Shown one piece after another: positions 27,985 to 36,556 of a stretch of DNA of 64,000 nucleotides; positions within the stretch are counted from its first letter, which is position 1, and the number at the start of each line of letters is the position of its first letter. The position numbers and the translations under genes are program-made. The DNA is from Sphingomonas sp. BK345 (GTDB taxonomy: Bacteria; Pseudomonadota; Alphaproteobacteria; Sphingomonadales; Sphingomonadaceae): the NCBI RefSeq assembly GCF_014193845.1, contig NZ_JACHZX010000001.1, positions 744,001 through 808,000 of the forward strand, given 5' to 3'. The notes below the pieces were generated by a model. It was not told where the DNA came from, ran no database searches, and saw only the letters and a program-made list of their open reading frames with translations.

Positions 27985-30084
27985 TTACCCTCTCAGCACC
28001 AGCTCCGCCGCGCGCGAGAGCGCCAGCGTGCCCTGTTGCCGAACCGCCACGCGGCGCACGCCGTGCCCCGCCGGCAGCAGCAGCGCCGGCGCCGCCACCG
28101 TGACTCGGCGCACGTCGTCGAGCGTCACGACATACAGCTCGCGCTCCTCCCCGAGCGGCACCGGGGCCTCGTCCCAGCGCCAGCCATATCGGCTGCGGCG
28201 CACCCAGCGCAGCAGCGTCGCCCCGTCCGCCGTGGCGCGCGCGCGCAGGTGCACCGGCGCGGGCGGTGCCAGCGCGCTGCCGTCGAGCACGCGCTCGGCG
28301 CCCACCGGCGCGGCGTCGCCCGCCCACGCGGCGAGCAGGCGCAGCGTGTCGCCCGCGCGCGCGCCCGGCGGCGCCACAACGACGCTGCTCGCGCGCTCCA
28401 CCAGCACGAAGCGCGCGCCCGCGGGCCAGGCCGCCGCCGCGGTGCCGCGGCGCGCGCGCAGCAGCGTGGCGAGGCGCCAGCGCCGCGGCGCGAGCTGGCG
28501 CGCGTCGGCGAACTGCACCAGCTCGTCGCCGACCAGGGCGAGGTTGGCACCGCGGTCGAGCGCGCGCGGGCCGCACGATTCCAGCGCCATGTCGTCATGC
28601 GCGAGCAGCAGCTCGATCGTGTTGGCGCGGTCCACCAGCGTCCCCGGCGCGTGCGCGAGCGGCGACGCCAGCGCGCCGATCACCGCCGCCGGCGCGGTGT
28701 CGCCCGCCGCGCTCCAGCTCGCCCCGGCGTCGTCGCTCACCAGCAGCGCGGCGCGGCGCCAGCCCGGCGCGGTGCCCGCGGTGAACACCGTCACGCCTTC
28801 TACCGCGGGCGCGGTGTCGTCGAGCGGCGGCAGCTCGGCGAGCTCGAGCAGGGTCGCGCCGACCGCGACGTCGGGCGCGCACCGCGCCGCTCCCGCGTCG
28901 GCCGGCGCCGCCTCGATGGGCGCATCGTCGAGCGCGGCGAGCTCGAGCGTCACCGCGTGCTGCTCGTAGCGCGCGCGCGTCACCCGCCACACCGCCGCCT
29001 CGCCGTCGATCCGCACCGCGACGCCGGGCCGCGCCGCCAGCGCGCGCGCGTCGAGCGTCACCGTGCACGACACGCGCGCGCGCTCGGCGCGACGCAGCGT
29101 GTCGCGCGCCAGCGCGGCGGCGCGCGCGGCGGAGACCGTCGCGGGCAGCTCCACCGTCTCCTCGCGCCAGCCCGCGCCGCCGCGCCGCGCGTGCTGGGCG
29201 CCGACCTGATAGTCGCGCGCGGCGTCGTAATACGCCACCGTCACGGCGCGCGGCGCGGTCTCGACCGGGCGGCGCAGCGTCGCGCGCGCGATCGGGTCGT
29301 CGAGGGCGAGCGTCGCGTCGCAGCGGTCGGCGAGCGCGACCCCGCCGGGCACCGCGACGAACCAGCCGCCGGTGAGGCTCGCCAGCGGCGCCAGCGCGCC
29401 CGCGACGCTATCGCCGCTGGCGGCATAGCCGTCGACGGTGGCGTCGGGGCCGGGGCCGACGATGGCGCCAGCCCCGATCGCGCGCGCGACGTCGCCGACG
29501 CGCACCGGCGCCGCGTCGGCGACCACCTCGAATGACAGCATCGGTACGCGCCCGCCGAAGTCGGCGAGCTGAAGCTGCTCGAACACCGCATAGGCGATGC
29601 CGCGGAACGCGGGCGCGTCGGGCGCGTGCGCGGCGATCAGCGGGTCGGGCAGCTGGTCCTCGGTACCATGGTAGAGGCGGAAGTCGGTAGCGCTCTTCCA
29701 GTCGCCCGCGGCACCGCGCAGCAGCTGGCCGTCGGCCCAGATGCGCCGCACGTCGACGATCGCGCGCGCCGACAGCGCCACCGCGAAGGACGCGGTGTAG
29801 CCCGCGCCCCCGCCGCGCCCGCTCTTGCCGTGCGCGGCGTGAGCGGCGGGGGCGGGTTCGGTCGACCACAGCAGGGTGCCGCCCACCCGGGTCACGCCGA
29901 ACAGCAGCGGCAGCGGCGTGGCGTAGGCGGCGCTCTGCACGCGCGGCTCGGCCAGCCGCGGCCCGGCGCGGTGGCGCGGCGCGAACAGCACACGGTCGAG
30001 CTGGTGCCCGAGCAGCCCGCCGATCGCGCCGCCGATCGGCCCGCCGACCGCGCGGCCGAGCGTGGAGAGGACGAGCGTGGCCAT
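27985..30084 (-). CDS. Gene transfer agent tail-tip/host-contact protein (RcGTA g15-like)
   Basis: The 699-residue protein opens with a glycine-rich helix (LGRAVGGPIGGAIGGLLGHQ) and then LPLLFGVTRVGGTLLW, IVDVRRIWADGQLL and YHGTEDQLPDPLI, which are typical of phage tail-tip proteins of the GTA g15 family. The C-terminal half is a series of beta domains. It is about half the length of the Rhodobacter g15 megatron and lacks its TIM-barrel part. It is the last large protein of the particle and presumably contacts the recipient cell. It is separated by 332 bases of repeats from the NlpC gene upstream. Confidence 0.8.
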   Translation of the reverse strand: MATLVLSTLGRAVGGPIGGAIGGLLGHQLDRVLFAPRHRAGPRLAEPRVQSAAYATPLPLLFGVTRVGGTLLWSTEPAPAAHAAHGKSGRGGGAGYTASFAVALSARAIVDVRRIWADGQLLRGAAGDWKSATDFRLYHGTEDQLPDPLIAAHAPDAPAFRGIAYAVFEQLQLADFGGRVPMLSFEVVADAAPVRVGDVARAIGAGAIVGPGPDATVDGYAASGDSVAGALAPLASLTGGWFVAVPGGVALADRCDATLALDDPIARATLRRPVETAPRAVTVAYYDAARDYQVGAQHARRGGAGWREETVELPATVSAARAAALARDTLRRAERARVSCTVTLDARALAARPGVAVRIDGEAAVWRVTRARYEQHAVTLELAALDDAPIEAAPADAGAARCAPDVAVGATLLELAELPPLDDTAPAVEGVTVFTAGTAPGWRRAALLVSDDAGASWSAAGDTAPAAVIGALASPLAHAPGTLVDRANTIELLLAHDDMALESCGPRALDRGANLALVGDELVQFADARQLAPRRWRLATLLRARRGTAAAAWPAGARFVLVERASSVVVAPPGARAGDTLRLLAAWAGDAAPVGAERVLDGSALAPPAPVHLRARATADGATLLRWVRRSRYGWRWDEAPVPLGEERELYVVTLDDVRRVTVAAPALLLPAGHGVRRVAVRQQGTLALSRAAELVLRG

Positions 30085-30136
30085 GCGGGTGCGTCTCCAT
30101 GGTGATGCGGTTGGCGCGCGACGTTGGGGGCGCCTC

Positions 30137-30225
30137 GTGCCCCGGCGAAGGCCGGGGCCCAGCTGGGAAGGCCGGCGTGAGGTTCGCGGACGTTACCCAG
30201 CTGGACCGCGGCGTCCGCCGGGGTG
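30137..30225. repeat. Dispersed palindromic element (family B)
   Basis: The arms contain GCCCCGGCGAAGGCCGGGGC and CGCGGCGTCCGCCGGGGTGG with complementary CCCAGCTGG/CCAGCTGG boxes. A third arm (GCCCCGGCCTTTGCCGGGGA) lies at about 30371-30390, so more than one unit may be present between the two GTA genes. Confidence 0.7.
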
Positions 30226-30416
30226 GTCGCTCACGGGACCGGAACCGCGCGACCTCGCTCGCCGGGCGGATCCCGGACGAAGCGCCGCTCCCGGCGCTCT
30301 GTCCCGGCGGACAGCGGGTGGGTCGATGGCGGCGGAACGCCTCGGCCTGCCAGCATCGTCCCCCACCTGAGCCCCGGCCTTTGCCGGGGAACCCTGTCGC
30401 GTGCGACCAGCCCCGC

Positions 30417-30917
30417 TCACCCGCGCCAGCGCCACGCCGCCACCAGCGGCCACGGCGCCTCGCCCGGGCGCTCCACCACGCGGCCGGCGACGTTGTCGGC
30501 GTGGAGGAGGCCGCGCTCGGCTCGCAGCGCGAGGTGGAGCTGCGCCGGCGAGACGCGCAGCAGCAGCACGTCGCCCGGCCGCGCGCCGTCGCACGCGACC
30601 AGCCCGGGCGGCAGCGCGAGCGGCGGCAGCGTGCCGCGGCGCAGGCGATAGTCGCGCGGCAGCGTCACCTCGGCCCCGGCGCGCGCGAGCGCCACCGCGA
30701 CCAGCCCGACGCAGTCGAGCCCGAGCGCCGGGTCACGCCCCTGCGCGCGGAAGCGCACGCCGATCAGCGAGCGCGCGGCGGCGAGGACGCAAGATCCTCC
30801 CCGCGAGCGGGGAGGTGGCAGCGCGAAGCGCTGACGGAGGGGGGCTTCCGCAAGCGGGCCGGCGCGAGTGCGGAAGCCCCCCTCCGCGACTGCGCTGCGC
30901 GCGGCGGTTCCCAGCAT
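30417..30917 (-). CDS. GTA cell-wall peptidase, NlpC/P60 family (RcGTA g14-like)
   Basis: The recognisable domain begins VLAAARSLIGVRFRAQGRDP and has the catalytic cysteine in LGLDCVGLVAVAL and the histidine in SPAQLHLALRAERGLLHAD, as in NlpC/P60 peptidases that open the recipient wall. No normal start codon lies just before the domain. A palindromic element (30793-30992) has replaced the usual 5' end. The nearest in-frame ATG is at 30917, inside the repeat, which would add about 40 repeat-encoded residues; a GTG at 30758 would cut off the first helix. I give the longer form with low confidence in the start. Confidence 0.7.
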   Translation of the reverse strand: MLGTAARSAVAEGGFRTRAGPLAEAPLRQRFALPPPRSRGGSCVLAAARSLIGVRFRAQGRDPALGLDCVGLVAVALARAGAEVTLPRDYRLRRGTLPPLALPPGLVACDGARPGDVLLLRVSPAQLHLALRAERGLLHADNVAGRVVERPGEAPWPLVAAWRWRG

Positions 30918-30992
30918 CGGGTTGACCATGTCCTGCATGGTCAAGGATCGTCCGGCGGACGACTCGACCCGACGCTCCGTGCCGGGGAGGAT
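30793..30992. repeat. Composite palindromic element (family A with an insertion) at the 5' end of the NlpC gene
   Basis: The outer arms (GATCCTCCCCGCGAGCGGGG and GTGCCGGGGAGGATT) are family A. Between about 30911 and 30978 the right arm is split by a sequence containing two further perfect palindromes: TTGACCATG/CATGGTCAA (30922-30944, loop TCCTG) and TCGTCC/GGACGA (30948-30962, loop GGC). Confidence 0.75.
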
Positions 30993-31054
30993 TGAGGAGG
31001 TCTCGATCCCGCGAGGATCTCCCTCTGCGCCGATCTCCGCCACGCCAGCTCCCC

Positions 31055-31858
31055 TCACCCCGCCGGATAGCGCGTCAGCAGGTCGTTCCCTGGCACATAG
31101 GGCTCGCCGCGGAAGTTGACCGAATTGCCGAACCGCCCCGCGCAGGACGCGAGCCTCTTGTCGCAGCCCTCCACAAGCTCCACCAGCGTCCCCGCCGCCA
31201 CCGCGTGCGGCGGCGCTTCGTCCAGCGTCACGCCCACGCCCGCGGAGGTCGCCACCGCGCTCACCAGCCCGGCGTTGCCGCCGCCGAACCAGCGCAGCAC
31301 GCCCCCCGCAAAGGCCCCCGCCACCGGCTCCGCCGCGTCGAGCGTCACCGCCACTCCCTCCGCCGCGACCACGCGCGCGAAGCGCCGCCGCTCCGCCATC
31401 ATCACGCGGCAACGGCGGTCGCCCAGCTCGGCGCGGCAGGTCGGGGCGGTGAGTTCCACCGCGGGGCGGTCGAGCCGCGCCTGCGCGCCGCTCAGCTCGG
31501 CGGTGAAGTCGCGGTCGCGCGCGGTCACGGCGCCGATCCGCCCCTCGCCGAGCGGGAGCGGCGCGGCACCCGGATCGCTCCAGTCGATCGCCAAGCAGAC
31601 CACGCGCGCGCCGTCCCAGCGCCCGTCGGCAAGGTCGCGCGCGGTGATCGCCGCGGCGGTGAAGGCGCCCTCCGCCGCCATCGTGTCGGCGTCGAGCCCG
31701 CTGCCCAGCGCCACCGCGGAGGGCGTCATCCGCGGCGCGGCGCGATACACCAGCCCGTCGATGACGAGGTCGCGGTCGTGCGCGGTCAGCGCCAGCGTGA
31801 CGCCGTCGCGCCGCTCGAGCCGCCAGCACAGCGCCAGCGCCAGCACCCGGTCGCTCAT
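31055..31858 (-). CDS. GTA tail hub protein, DUF2163 (RcGTA g13-like)
   Basis: The 267-residue protein has the DUF2163 N-terminal half (ALCWRLERRDGVTLALTAHD, YRAAPRMTPSAVALGSGLDA) and the C-terminal BR0599-type segment with cysteines (GCDKRLASCAGRFGNSVNF and GEPYVPGNDLL). In the Rhodobacter GTA this protein forms the hub of the baseplate. Its start overlaps the stop of the DUF2460 gene by 4 bases, in the standard GTA order. Confidence 0.9.
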   Translation of the reverse strand: MSDRVLALALCWRLERRDGVTLALTAHDRDLVIDGLVYRAAPRMTPSAVALGSGLDADTMAAEGAFTAAAITARDLADGRWDGARVVCLAIDWSDPGAAPLPLGEGRIGAVTARDRDFTAELSGAQARLDRPAVELTAPTCRAELGDRRCRVMMAERRRFARVVAAEGVAVTLDAAEPVAGAFAGGVLRWFGGGNAGLVSAVATSAGVGVTLDEAPPHAVAAGTLVELVEGCDKRLASCAGRFGNSVNFRGEPYVPGNDLLTRYPAG

Positions 31859-34137
31859 GCCTCGCGCAGCTCCACCAGCGGCACGCTGTGTGCGCTGCCT
31901 GCCAGATAGGTGGCGCGCGCGACGCTCAGCCGGTCCTCGGCGAAGCGCACCGGCACGTCGAAGTCGAACGACGCGGTCACCGCCGCGCCGGCCGCGGGCG
32001 CGTCGTCGAGCACGATCATGCCGAGCGGCTCGAGCGTGAACGCCGCGGTCGCCGCCCCCGCCACTGCGACGCGCAAGCTCCCCGCCACCGGCCGCGTGAT
32101 CCGCCGCGTCGCCGCGCCGTAGCGCGTCACCAGCGCGAAGCGCCGCGTCGCGCCGTCGCCGTGCCCCAGCACGACCTCGCGCGCCTGCCAGTCGAACGGG
32201 TCGCGCAGCCGGAAGCCGCGCGCCGGCCCCTGGCGCGCGCGATAGAAAGCGAGCAGCAGCGCGATATCGGCCTCGCTGCGCACGCCGGGGCCGACATCGT
32301 AGCGCGTGCGCGCCTCGGCCCAGGCGACGTTGCGGGTCTCGTGCCCGCCCGCGCTGGTCGTCACCGCGGTGGAGAAGCCCGGCGCCACCTCGGCCTCGCG
32401 CCCCAGCGCGAGCGGGAACAGCACGTCGTCGAACGCGTCCATGTCATCCTCCCCCTGCCAGTAGACCAGCCCGTCGCGCAGCACCTGCGGCAGCGCCCAG
32501 AGGTAGCGCGCCGCCACGCCGCGCCGCCGCGCCGCCGCTGCCGCGGCGAGGATCGGCGCCCATTCGCCGCTGTCGTCGGCGCGCAGCACGAAGCCGGCGA
32601 GATACTCCTGCCGCTCCGCCGGGTAGCCGAGCGTCGCGCCCACCAGCGCGGCACCGCGCTCGCTCGCGCCGGTCGCGCCCGCGGTGACCCAGTCGTAATC
32701 CTCGAGCTGGAGCCGGTCGAAGGCGGGCGCGGCCCAGTCGCTCGGCAGGTTGAGCCGCCGCGCGCCCGGCATGGCGGGATCGAGCAGGGTCGGCAGGTAG
32801 ATCAGCAGATAGGTCACGCACTCCGGCCAGTCGCCGCACACCGCCGCCACCAGCGCGGCGGTGGAGCGCGCCAGCGCGGCGGCGGCGCGGTCGAGCGTCG
32901 CGAGCTGCGCGGCGTCGAACGCGCCACGCAGCGAGGGAACCGCCACCGGCTGGAGCGCGGCGCGCGCGCTCGCGTCGTAGAGGCAGGGTCGCGCGTCGGC
33001 GGTGATCCACCACCACGGCTCGCCGACCTGGAAGCGCGGTACCAGCCCTGCGCCCACGCCGATCGCGACGAAGGCGCGCGCCACCGCGTGCAGATAGTCC
33101 ATCGCGCCCGCGTGGGTCGGCGACAGCAGCGTCGAGGGTGGGTCCCAGCCGGTCAGCGCGGGGGCGCCATCGGCGGCGCGCTGTTTCCAGTCGTCCCAGC
33201 AATGCCGGTCGAGCAGCTCGTAGGAGAGCGACCAGATCAGCTCATAGCCGAGCCGCGCCGCGCGCCGCGCCAGATCGGCGTGCCAGGCGGCGCAGGGCGC
33301 GTTGAGCGTGCCGCCGCGGCGGCTCACCAGCCAGCGCGTGTCCGCGCCACCGCCCACCGCCTCGAGCCGGAAATAGTGGCTCATCCCGACATAATGGTCG
33401 ATCGCGCCGCGATAGCCGAGCTGGAGCGCGTTGCGCAGCAGCCGCGCCGGGGTGAGGTGGTAATGGTCGTCGTAGCCGCTCGCCACGCGCAGGTCGTGCG
33501 CGGGCACCACCACGTCGCCGATCGCCAGCACCGCGCCCGCGCCGTCGACGGTGATGCCGCTGAGCTCGGCCCAGCCCTCCGCCGGCGTGTCGAGCGGCGC
33601 GGCGGCGTGGTCGTAGCCGGGCGCGACCAGCGAGACGAACAGGCGGTCGATGTCGCCGGCCCAGACCGGGTCGCGGTCGGCGGGCAGCGCGAAGCCGGCG
33701 TCGAGCGCGGCGAAGTCGAGCGTCACCTCGGCGTCCTCGGGCGCGCCCTCGGCGTAGTTCCACAGCCGCACGTACCAGGCGCGCGCCTGCCCGGCGGCGT
33801 CGCGCCCCTCGATCGTCAGCGTCGGCCCGTCGACCTGGTCGAGCGCGCGCACCCCCGCCGAGCGCCAGCGGAAGCGCAGCCGGCAGGCGCGATAGTCGCG
33901 CGCGGTGTCGTAGCCGAGCAACGGATGGTCGTGGCGGTCGAGGCTCTCCCAGATGATCCCGGCGAGATCATCGCGGCGGTAGAAGACCGCGTCGACGCGC
34001 AGCACGTCGGGCGCGGGGTTGGTCGCCGCCGCCATCATCGGGCGCGGGAAGTTGACCGTCCAGTAGCGCGGGTCGAAGCGGGTGAGCCAGTCGGTCGCCT
34101 GCTCGGCGCGCTGCGTGGCGAGCCAATAGGGCATCAC
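31855..34137 (-). CDS. GTA tail protein with C-terminal DUF2460 domain (RcGTA g12-like, enlarged)
   Basis: The last 200 of 760 residues are the DUF2460 domain (GGHETRNVAWAEARTRYDVG, ARGFRLRDPFDWQAR and a FDVPVRFAEDRL end) of the distal tail protein. The first 550 residues form an extra region starting YWLATQRAEQATDWLTRFDP, with conserved tryptophans and aromatic motifs such as RFQVGEPWWW, which looks like a glycoside-hydrolase-type or TIM-barrel domain. RcGTA g12 is only about 210 residues, so this is an enlarged fused version. It overlaps both neighbours by 4 bases. Confidence 0.85.
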   Translation of the reverse strand: MMPYWLATQRAEQATDWLTRFDPRYWTVNFPRPMMAAATNPAPDVLRVDAVFYRRDDLAGIIWESLDRHDHPLLGYDTARDYRACRLRFRWRSAGVRALDQVDGPTLTIEGRDAAGQARAWYVRLWNYAEGAPEDAEVTLDFAALDAGFALPADRDPVWAGDIDRLFVSLVAPGYDHAAAPLDTPAEGWAELSGITVDGAGAVLAIGDVVVPAHDLRVASGYDDHYHLTPARLLRNALQLGYRGAIDHYVGMSHYFRLEAVGGGADTRWLVSRRGGTLNAPCAAWHADLARRAARLGYELIWSLSYELLDRHCWDDWKQRAADGAPALTGWDPPSTLLSPTHAGAMDYLHAVARAFVAIGVGAGLVPRFQVGEPWWWITADARPCLYDASARAALQPVAVPSLRGAFDAAQLATLDRAAAALARSTAALVAAVCGDWPECVTYLLIYLPTLLDPAMPGARRLNLPSDWAAPAFDRLQLEDYDWVTAGATGASERGAALVGATLGYPAERQEYLAGFVLRADDSGEWAPILAAAAAARRRGVAARYLWALPQVLRDGLVYWQGEDDMDAFDDVLFPLALGREAEVAPGFSTAVTTSAGGHETRNVAWAEARTRYDVGPGVRSEADIALLLAFYRARQGPARGFRLRDPFDWQAREVVLGHGDGATRRFALVTRYGAATRRITRPVAGSLRVAVAGAATAAFTLEPLGMIVLDDAPAAGAAVTASFDFDVPVRFAEDRLSVARATYLAGSAHSVPLVELREA

Positions 34138-34685
34138 TCCGCCTCCTCGAGCGCGGCGCGCACCGCGCGCGCCACCTGCCGTGCCGATCGCTCCAGCGCG
34201 CGCGGCGCCTCGCCCGCGTGCGCGTTGACCGTGATGGCGAGCCGCAGGTCGCCGCGGCGCGATGGCGCCGCGGTCTCGCGCAGCAGGTCGATCCCACCGG
34301 CGCTTCGCTGGATCGGGAAGGACGGCATCGGCGCGCCACGCTCGCGCCCGCCGCCCCCGCCGTGGCCCAGTCCGAACAGCCCGCCGAGCAATCCGGTGAG
34401 CAGCCCGGTCGCGCCGCCGCCGCCGGTGACGCTGGCGACGCCATCGCGCAGCGCCGCGCGCGCCACCGCGTCCATCGCCCCCATCGTCACGCCGCGCAGC
34501 TCGTCCAGCCCAAGCTTGCCCTTGCGCACCGCCTCGAGCAGCGCGTGCTCCAGCCCGCGCCCGGCGCGCGCGGCGCCGAGCGCGAACGGGCCCTCGACCT
34601 GGCCGCGCATCGTGTCGAGGTCGCGCGCGAACCCGGCGGTGTCGGCGCGCACGCCGATCACCAGCCGCTCGATCTCCTCATCCAT
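34134..34685 (-). CDS. GTA tail tape measure protein (RcGTA g11-like)
   Basis: The 183-residue protein has an N-terminal helical part typical of tape measure proteins (ERLVIGVRADTAGFARDLDT), a glycine-rich hydrophobic middle (GLLTGLLGGLFGLGHGGGGG) and a charged end. The short length fits the short tail of GTA particles, where tail length follows this protein. It overlaps the upstream chaperone gene by 8 bases and the downstream gene by 4. Confidence 0.85.
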   Translation of the reverse strand: MDEEIERLVIGVRADTAGFARDLDTMRGQVEGPFALGAARAGRGLEHALLEAVRKGKLGLDELRGVTMGAMDAVARAALRDGVASVTGGGGATGLLTGLLGGLFGLGHGGGGGRERGAPMPSFPIQRSAGGIDLLRETAAPSRRGDLRLAITVNAHAGEAPRALERSARQVARAVRAALEEAE

Positions 34686-34902
34686 CGGGGAACATCTCCT
34701 GCAAGCGCGCGCGCAGCGCGGCGCCGGGGGGCGGGGGTCGCTCGGGCGCGAGCGCTTCGCCCGGCGCGGCGAGCTCGGCGGGCGTGGCGCGCCAGAATTC
34801 GTCCGGGCGCCAGCCGAGCGCGAGCGCGGCCAGCCCGGCGAGCCGCGTCGCCGCCGCCGCGAAGGTGGCGTCGGCCATCTCGTCGCTCTCAGGCGCGCTC
34901 AT
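34678..34902 (-). CDS. GTA tail assembly chaperone (RcGTA g10.1-like)
   Basis: The 74-residue protein contains LAGLAALALGWRPDEFWRAT, the small signature (W-R-P-x-E-F-W-x-A-T-P-x-E) of the phage tail assembly chaperone found before the tape measure gene in GTAs. The ATG at 34902 overlaps the previous gene by 4 bases. A second ATG at 34878 is possible. Confidence 0.85.
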   Translation of the reverse strand: MSAPESDEMADATFAAAATRLAGLAALALGWRPDEFWRATPAELAAPGEALAPERPPPPGAALRARLQEMFPDG

Positions 34903-35228
34903 CGTCCCGCGAGCACCTGGCGCAGCAGCGCGTGGAACGCCGGCGTGGCGGCGGCGAGCCCGCGGGCCACCAGCGCGTCGCCGAGCGCGTCGCGCGTCAG
35001 CGCCGCGGGCCAGTCGTGGCGGCAGTGCCAGAACAGCGCCGCCAGCTCGGCCAGCGCGAGCTGCCCCGCCGCGGCGCGCTCGACCAGCGCGAACAGCGGC
35101 CCCAGCTCCTGCTCGGCGGCGACCAGCGCGGCGAAGCTCGGGCGCAGCACCAAGGTCTCCCCCGCGACGCGGATCGCCGCCTCGCCCCTCGCGGGATTGG
35201 CGGGCGCGGGGTTCGCGGCCGCGCTCAT
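34899..35228 (-). CDS. GTA gp10 family protein (tail chaperone)
   Basis: The 109-residue protein has the GTA gp10 pattern: GEAAIRVAGETLVLRPSFAA, LVAAEQELGPLFALVERAA and LAELAALFWHC. It overlaps both the major tail protein gene and the downstream chaperone by 4 bases. In siphophages the genes between major tail protein and tape measure encode tail assembly chaperones, which is its likely role. Confidence 0.85.
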   Translation of the reverse strand: MSAAANPAPANPARGEAAIRVAGETLVLRPSFAALVAAEQELGPLFALVERAAAGQLALAELAALFWHCRHDWPAALTRDALGDALVARGLAAATPAFHALLRQVLAGR

Positions 35229-35626
35229 GCCGCCACCACCGCGCCCGAGCTCTCCAGCGCCAGCGTGTAGCTGCGCTCGCCGTTGTAATCGCCGGCATAG
35301 TCGAGCTTGGTGACGAGGAAGCGCCCGGCCAGCGCCTCGCCGCTCTCGAAGGTGAGCCGATAGTCGTCGAGCGTTCCCGCCAGCGCGCTGGCGCGCACGC
35401 GCGCCTCCGCGGCGGAGCCGGTGAAGATCCCCGCCGCGGCGACGCTGACCGAGCGCACGCCCGCGCCGGAGAGCAGTTCGCGCCAGCCGCCCGAATCCTT
35501 GTTGGTGATCGCGACCGCCTCGCCGTTGACGCTGAGCTGCGTGGTGCGCAGCCCCGCGACGGTGCGATGGCCGCCCGCGCCGTCCGCCACCTTGAGCAGG
35601 AACGCGCTGCCTCTCTCCGCTGCCAT
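35225..35626 (-). CDS. GTA major tail protein (RcGTA g9-like, TP901-1 family)
   Basis: The 133-residue protein shows the major tail tube pattern: GSAFLLKVADGAGGHRTVAG, LRTTQLSVNGEAVAITNKD and SGGWRELLSGAGVRSVSVAA, followed by a YRLTFESGEALAGRF strand pair. It builds the tail tube. The ATG at 35626 has a GGAGAACC ribosome binding site. A 346-base gap containing an inverted repeat separates it from the upstream head-completion gene. Confidence 0.93.
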   Translation of the reverse strand: MAAERGSAFLLKVADGAGGHRTVAGLRTTQLSVNGEAVAITNKDSGGWRELLSGAGVRSVSVAAAGIFTGSAAEARVRASALAGTLDDYRLTFESGEALAGRFLVTKLDYAGDYNGERSYTLALESSGAVVAA

Positions 35627-35690
35627 GTCGGTTCTCCTGGTTGATGATGTGATCCGCGGCGGCCAATCCCGTGATCCGCGTTCTATTCCC

Positions 35691-35858
35691 GTCATCCCCG
35701 CGAGGGCGGGGATCCAGACACGCTGACGCGCCGGCTCCTTCGTGGACATCGGCGCCGAAACCCAGGCCGCTGAGCACGCGGGAAGAAGGCAGAGCCGTCC
35801 GCGCCGCTCTTCGATCGTGAGACCCGCGCGTCTGGATCCCCGCCTTCGCGGGGATGAC
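35691..35858. repeat. Dispersed inverted repeat (family C) between GTA genes
   Basis: Two 32-base arms (35691-35722 and 35827-35858) are inverted copies with 30/32 identity; each contains the smaller palindrome ATCCCCGC/GCGGGGAT. The rest of the gap 35627-35972 holds no gene I can support. Confidence 0.85.
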
Positions 35859-35972
35859 GGAGGGAGCAAGGATGACGGAAAGAGGAGGAACGATGGAGGG
35901 AGGCGGTCGTGCTCGGCGGCGACACGCGAGTGTCGCTGGTCTCGACCACGCCGAGCGCCAGCGCCGCCCTCC

Positions 35973-36380
35973 TCACCCCGCCCGCAGCATCCTTACGCGG
36001 ACGTCGACCAGCGCGGCCCAGCGCGCCGGCGCCTCCGCCACCAGCGCGAGCCGCACCGGGGCGACGCTCACCACCTGCCACGCGCCCGCGCGCGCCGGCA
36101 ACGCGAGCAACGCCGCCTCCGCCGCCGCCGCGAGCCGCTCGGCGCGCGCGCCGTTCTCGCCCTCGTCGCGGATCGTCACGCCCAGCCGCAGCTCGCGCCC
36201 GTCGTGCGTCTTGCTGCCCCAGTCGGTCGCGGCGAGCTCGCGCAGCAGCGCATAGGGCACCGCCGCGCGCGGCGCGCTGCCGTCGAACACGCGCGTCACG
36301 CCGATGTCGCGCAGCGCCGCCAGCGCCGCCGCGCGCAGCGCCGCGGAGGCGCCCTCCGCCGCGCCGCTCACGCGCGCCAC
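35973..36380 (-). CDS. GTA tail completion protein, DUF3168 (RcGTA g8-like)
   Basis: The 135-residue protein matches the DUF3168 pattern: RVFDGSAPRAAVPYALLREL, KTHDGRELRLGVTIRDEGEN and a final WAALVDVRVRMLRAG. DUF3168 proteins close the head or finish the tail end. It overlaps the upstream 62-residue frame by 13 bases. Confidence 0.88.
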   Translation of the reverse strand: MARVSGAAEGASAALRAAALAALRDIGVTRVFDGSAPRAAVPYALLRELAATDWGSKTHDGRELRLGVTIRDEGENGARAERLAAAAEAALLALPARAGAWQVVSVAPVRLALVAEAPARWAALVDVRVRMLRAG

Positions 36381-36556
36381 CAGCCGAGCCGCGGGTCGGC
36401 GAGCCAGCGCCGCACCAGCCCGCGCCCGCTCACCGCGACGCCCTCGTCGACGAGCTCGACCCGCGCGCCGGGCAGCAGCGCGCGCAGCCGCGCCGCGACG
36501 CGCGTGCGGGCCGCGGCGACGTGACGCGCGGCGATCCGCTCCACCGCGCCGCTCAC
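36368..36556 (-). CDS. Small GTA protein between connector and DUF3168 genes
   Basis: A 62-residue frame starts with a GTG at 36556 that overlaps the connector stop by 4 bases and ends inside the start of the DUF3168 gene. The sequence (AVERIAARHVAAARTRVAAR, then a short strand and GLVRRWLADPRLGWWRA) is basic and ends in a tryptophan-rich tail. It occupies the position of RcGTA g7 (head closure) but is shorter. It is probably a head-tail joining protein. Confidence 0.65.
   Translation of the reverse strand: MSGAVERIAARHVAAARTRVAARLRALLPGARVELVDEGVAVSGRGLVRRWLADPRLGWWRA

Noticed and set aside
31888..35313. Open frame of 1141 codons on the plus strand across four GTA genes
   Set aside because: The four minus-strand genes have clear domains and 4-base overlaps; the plus-strand frame is low-complexity Arg/Ala/His sequence without motifs.
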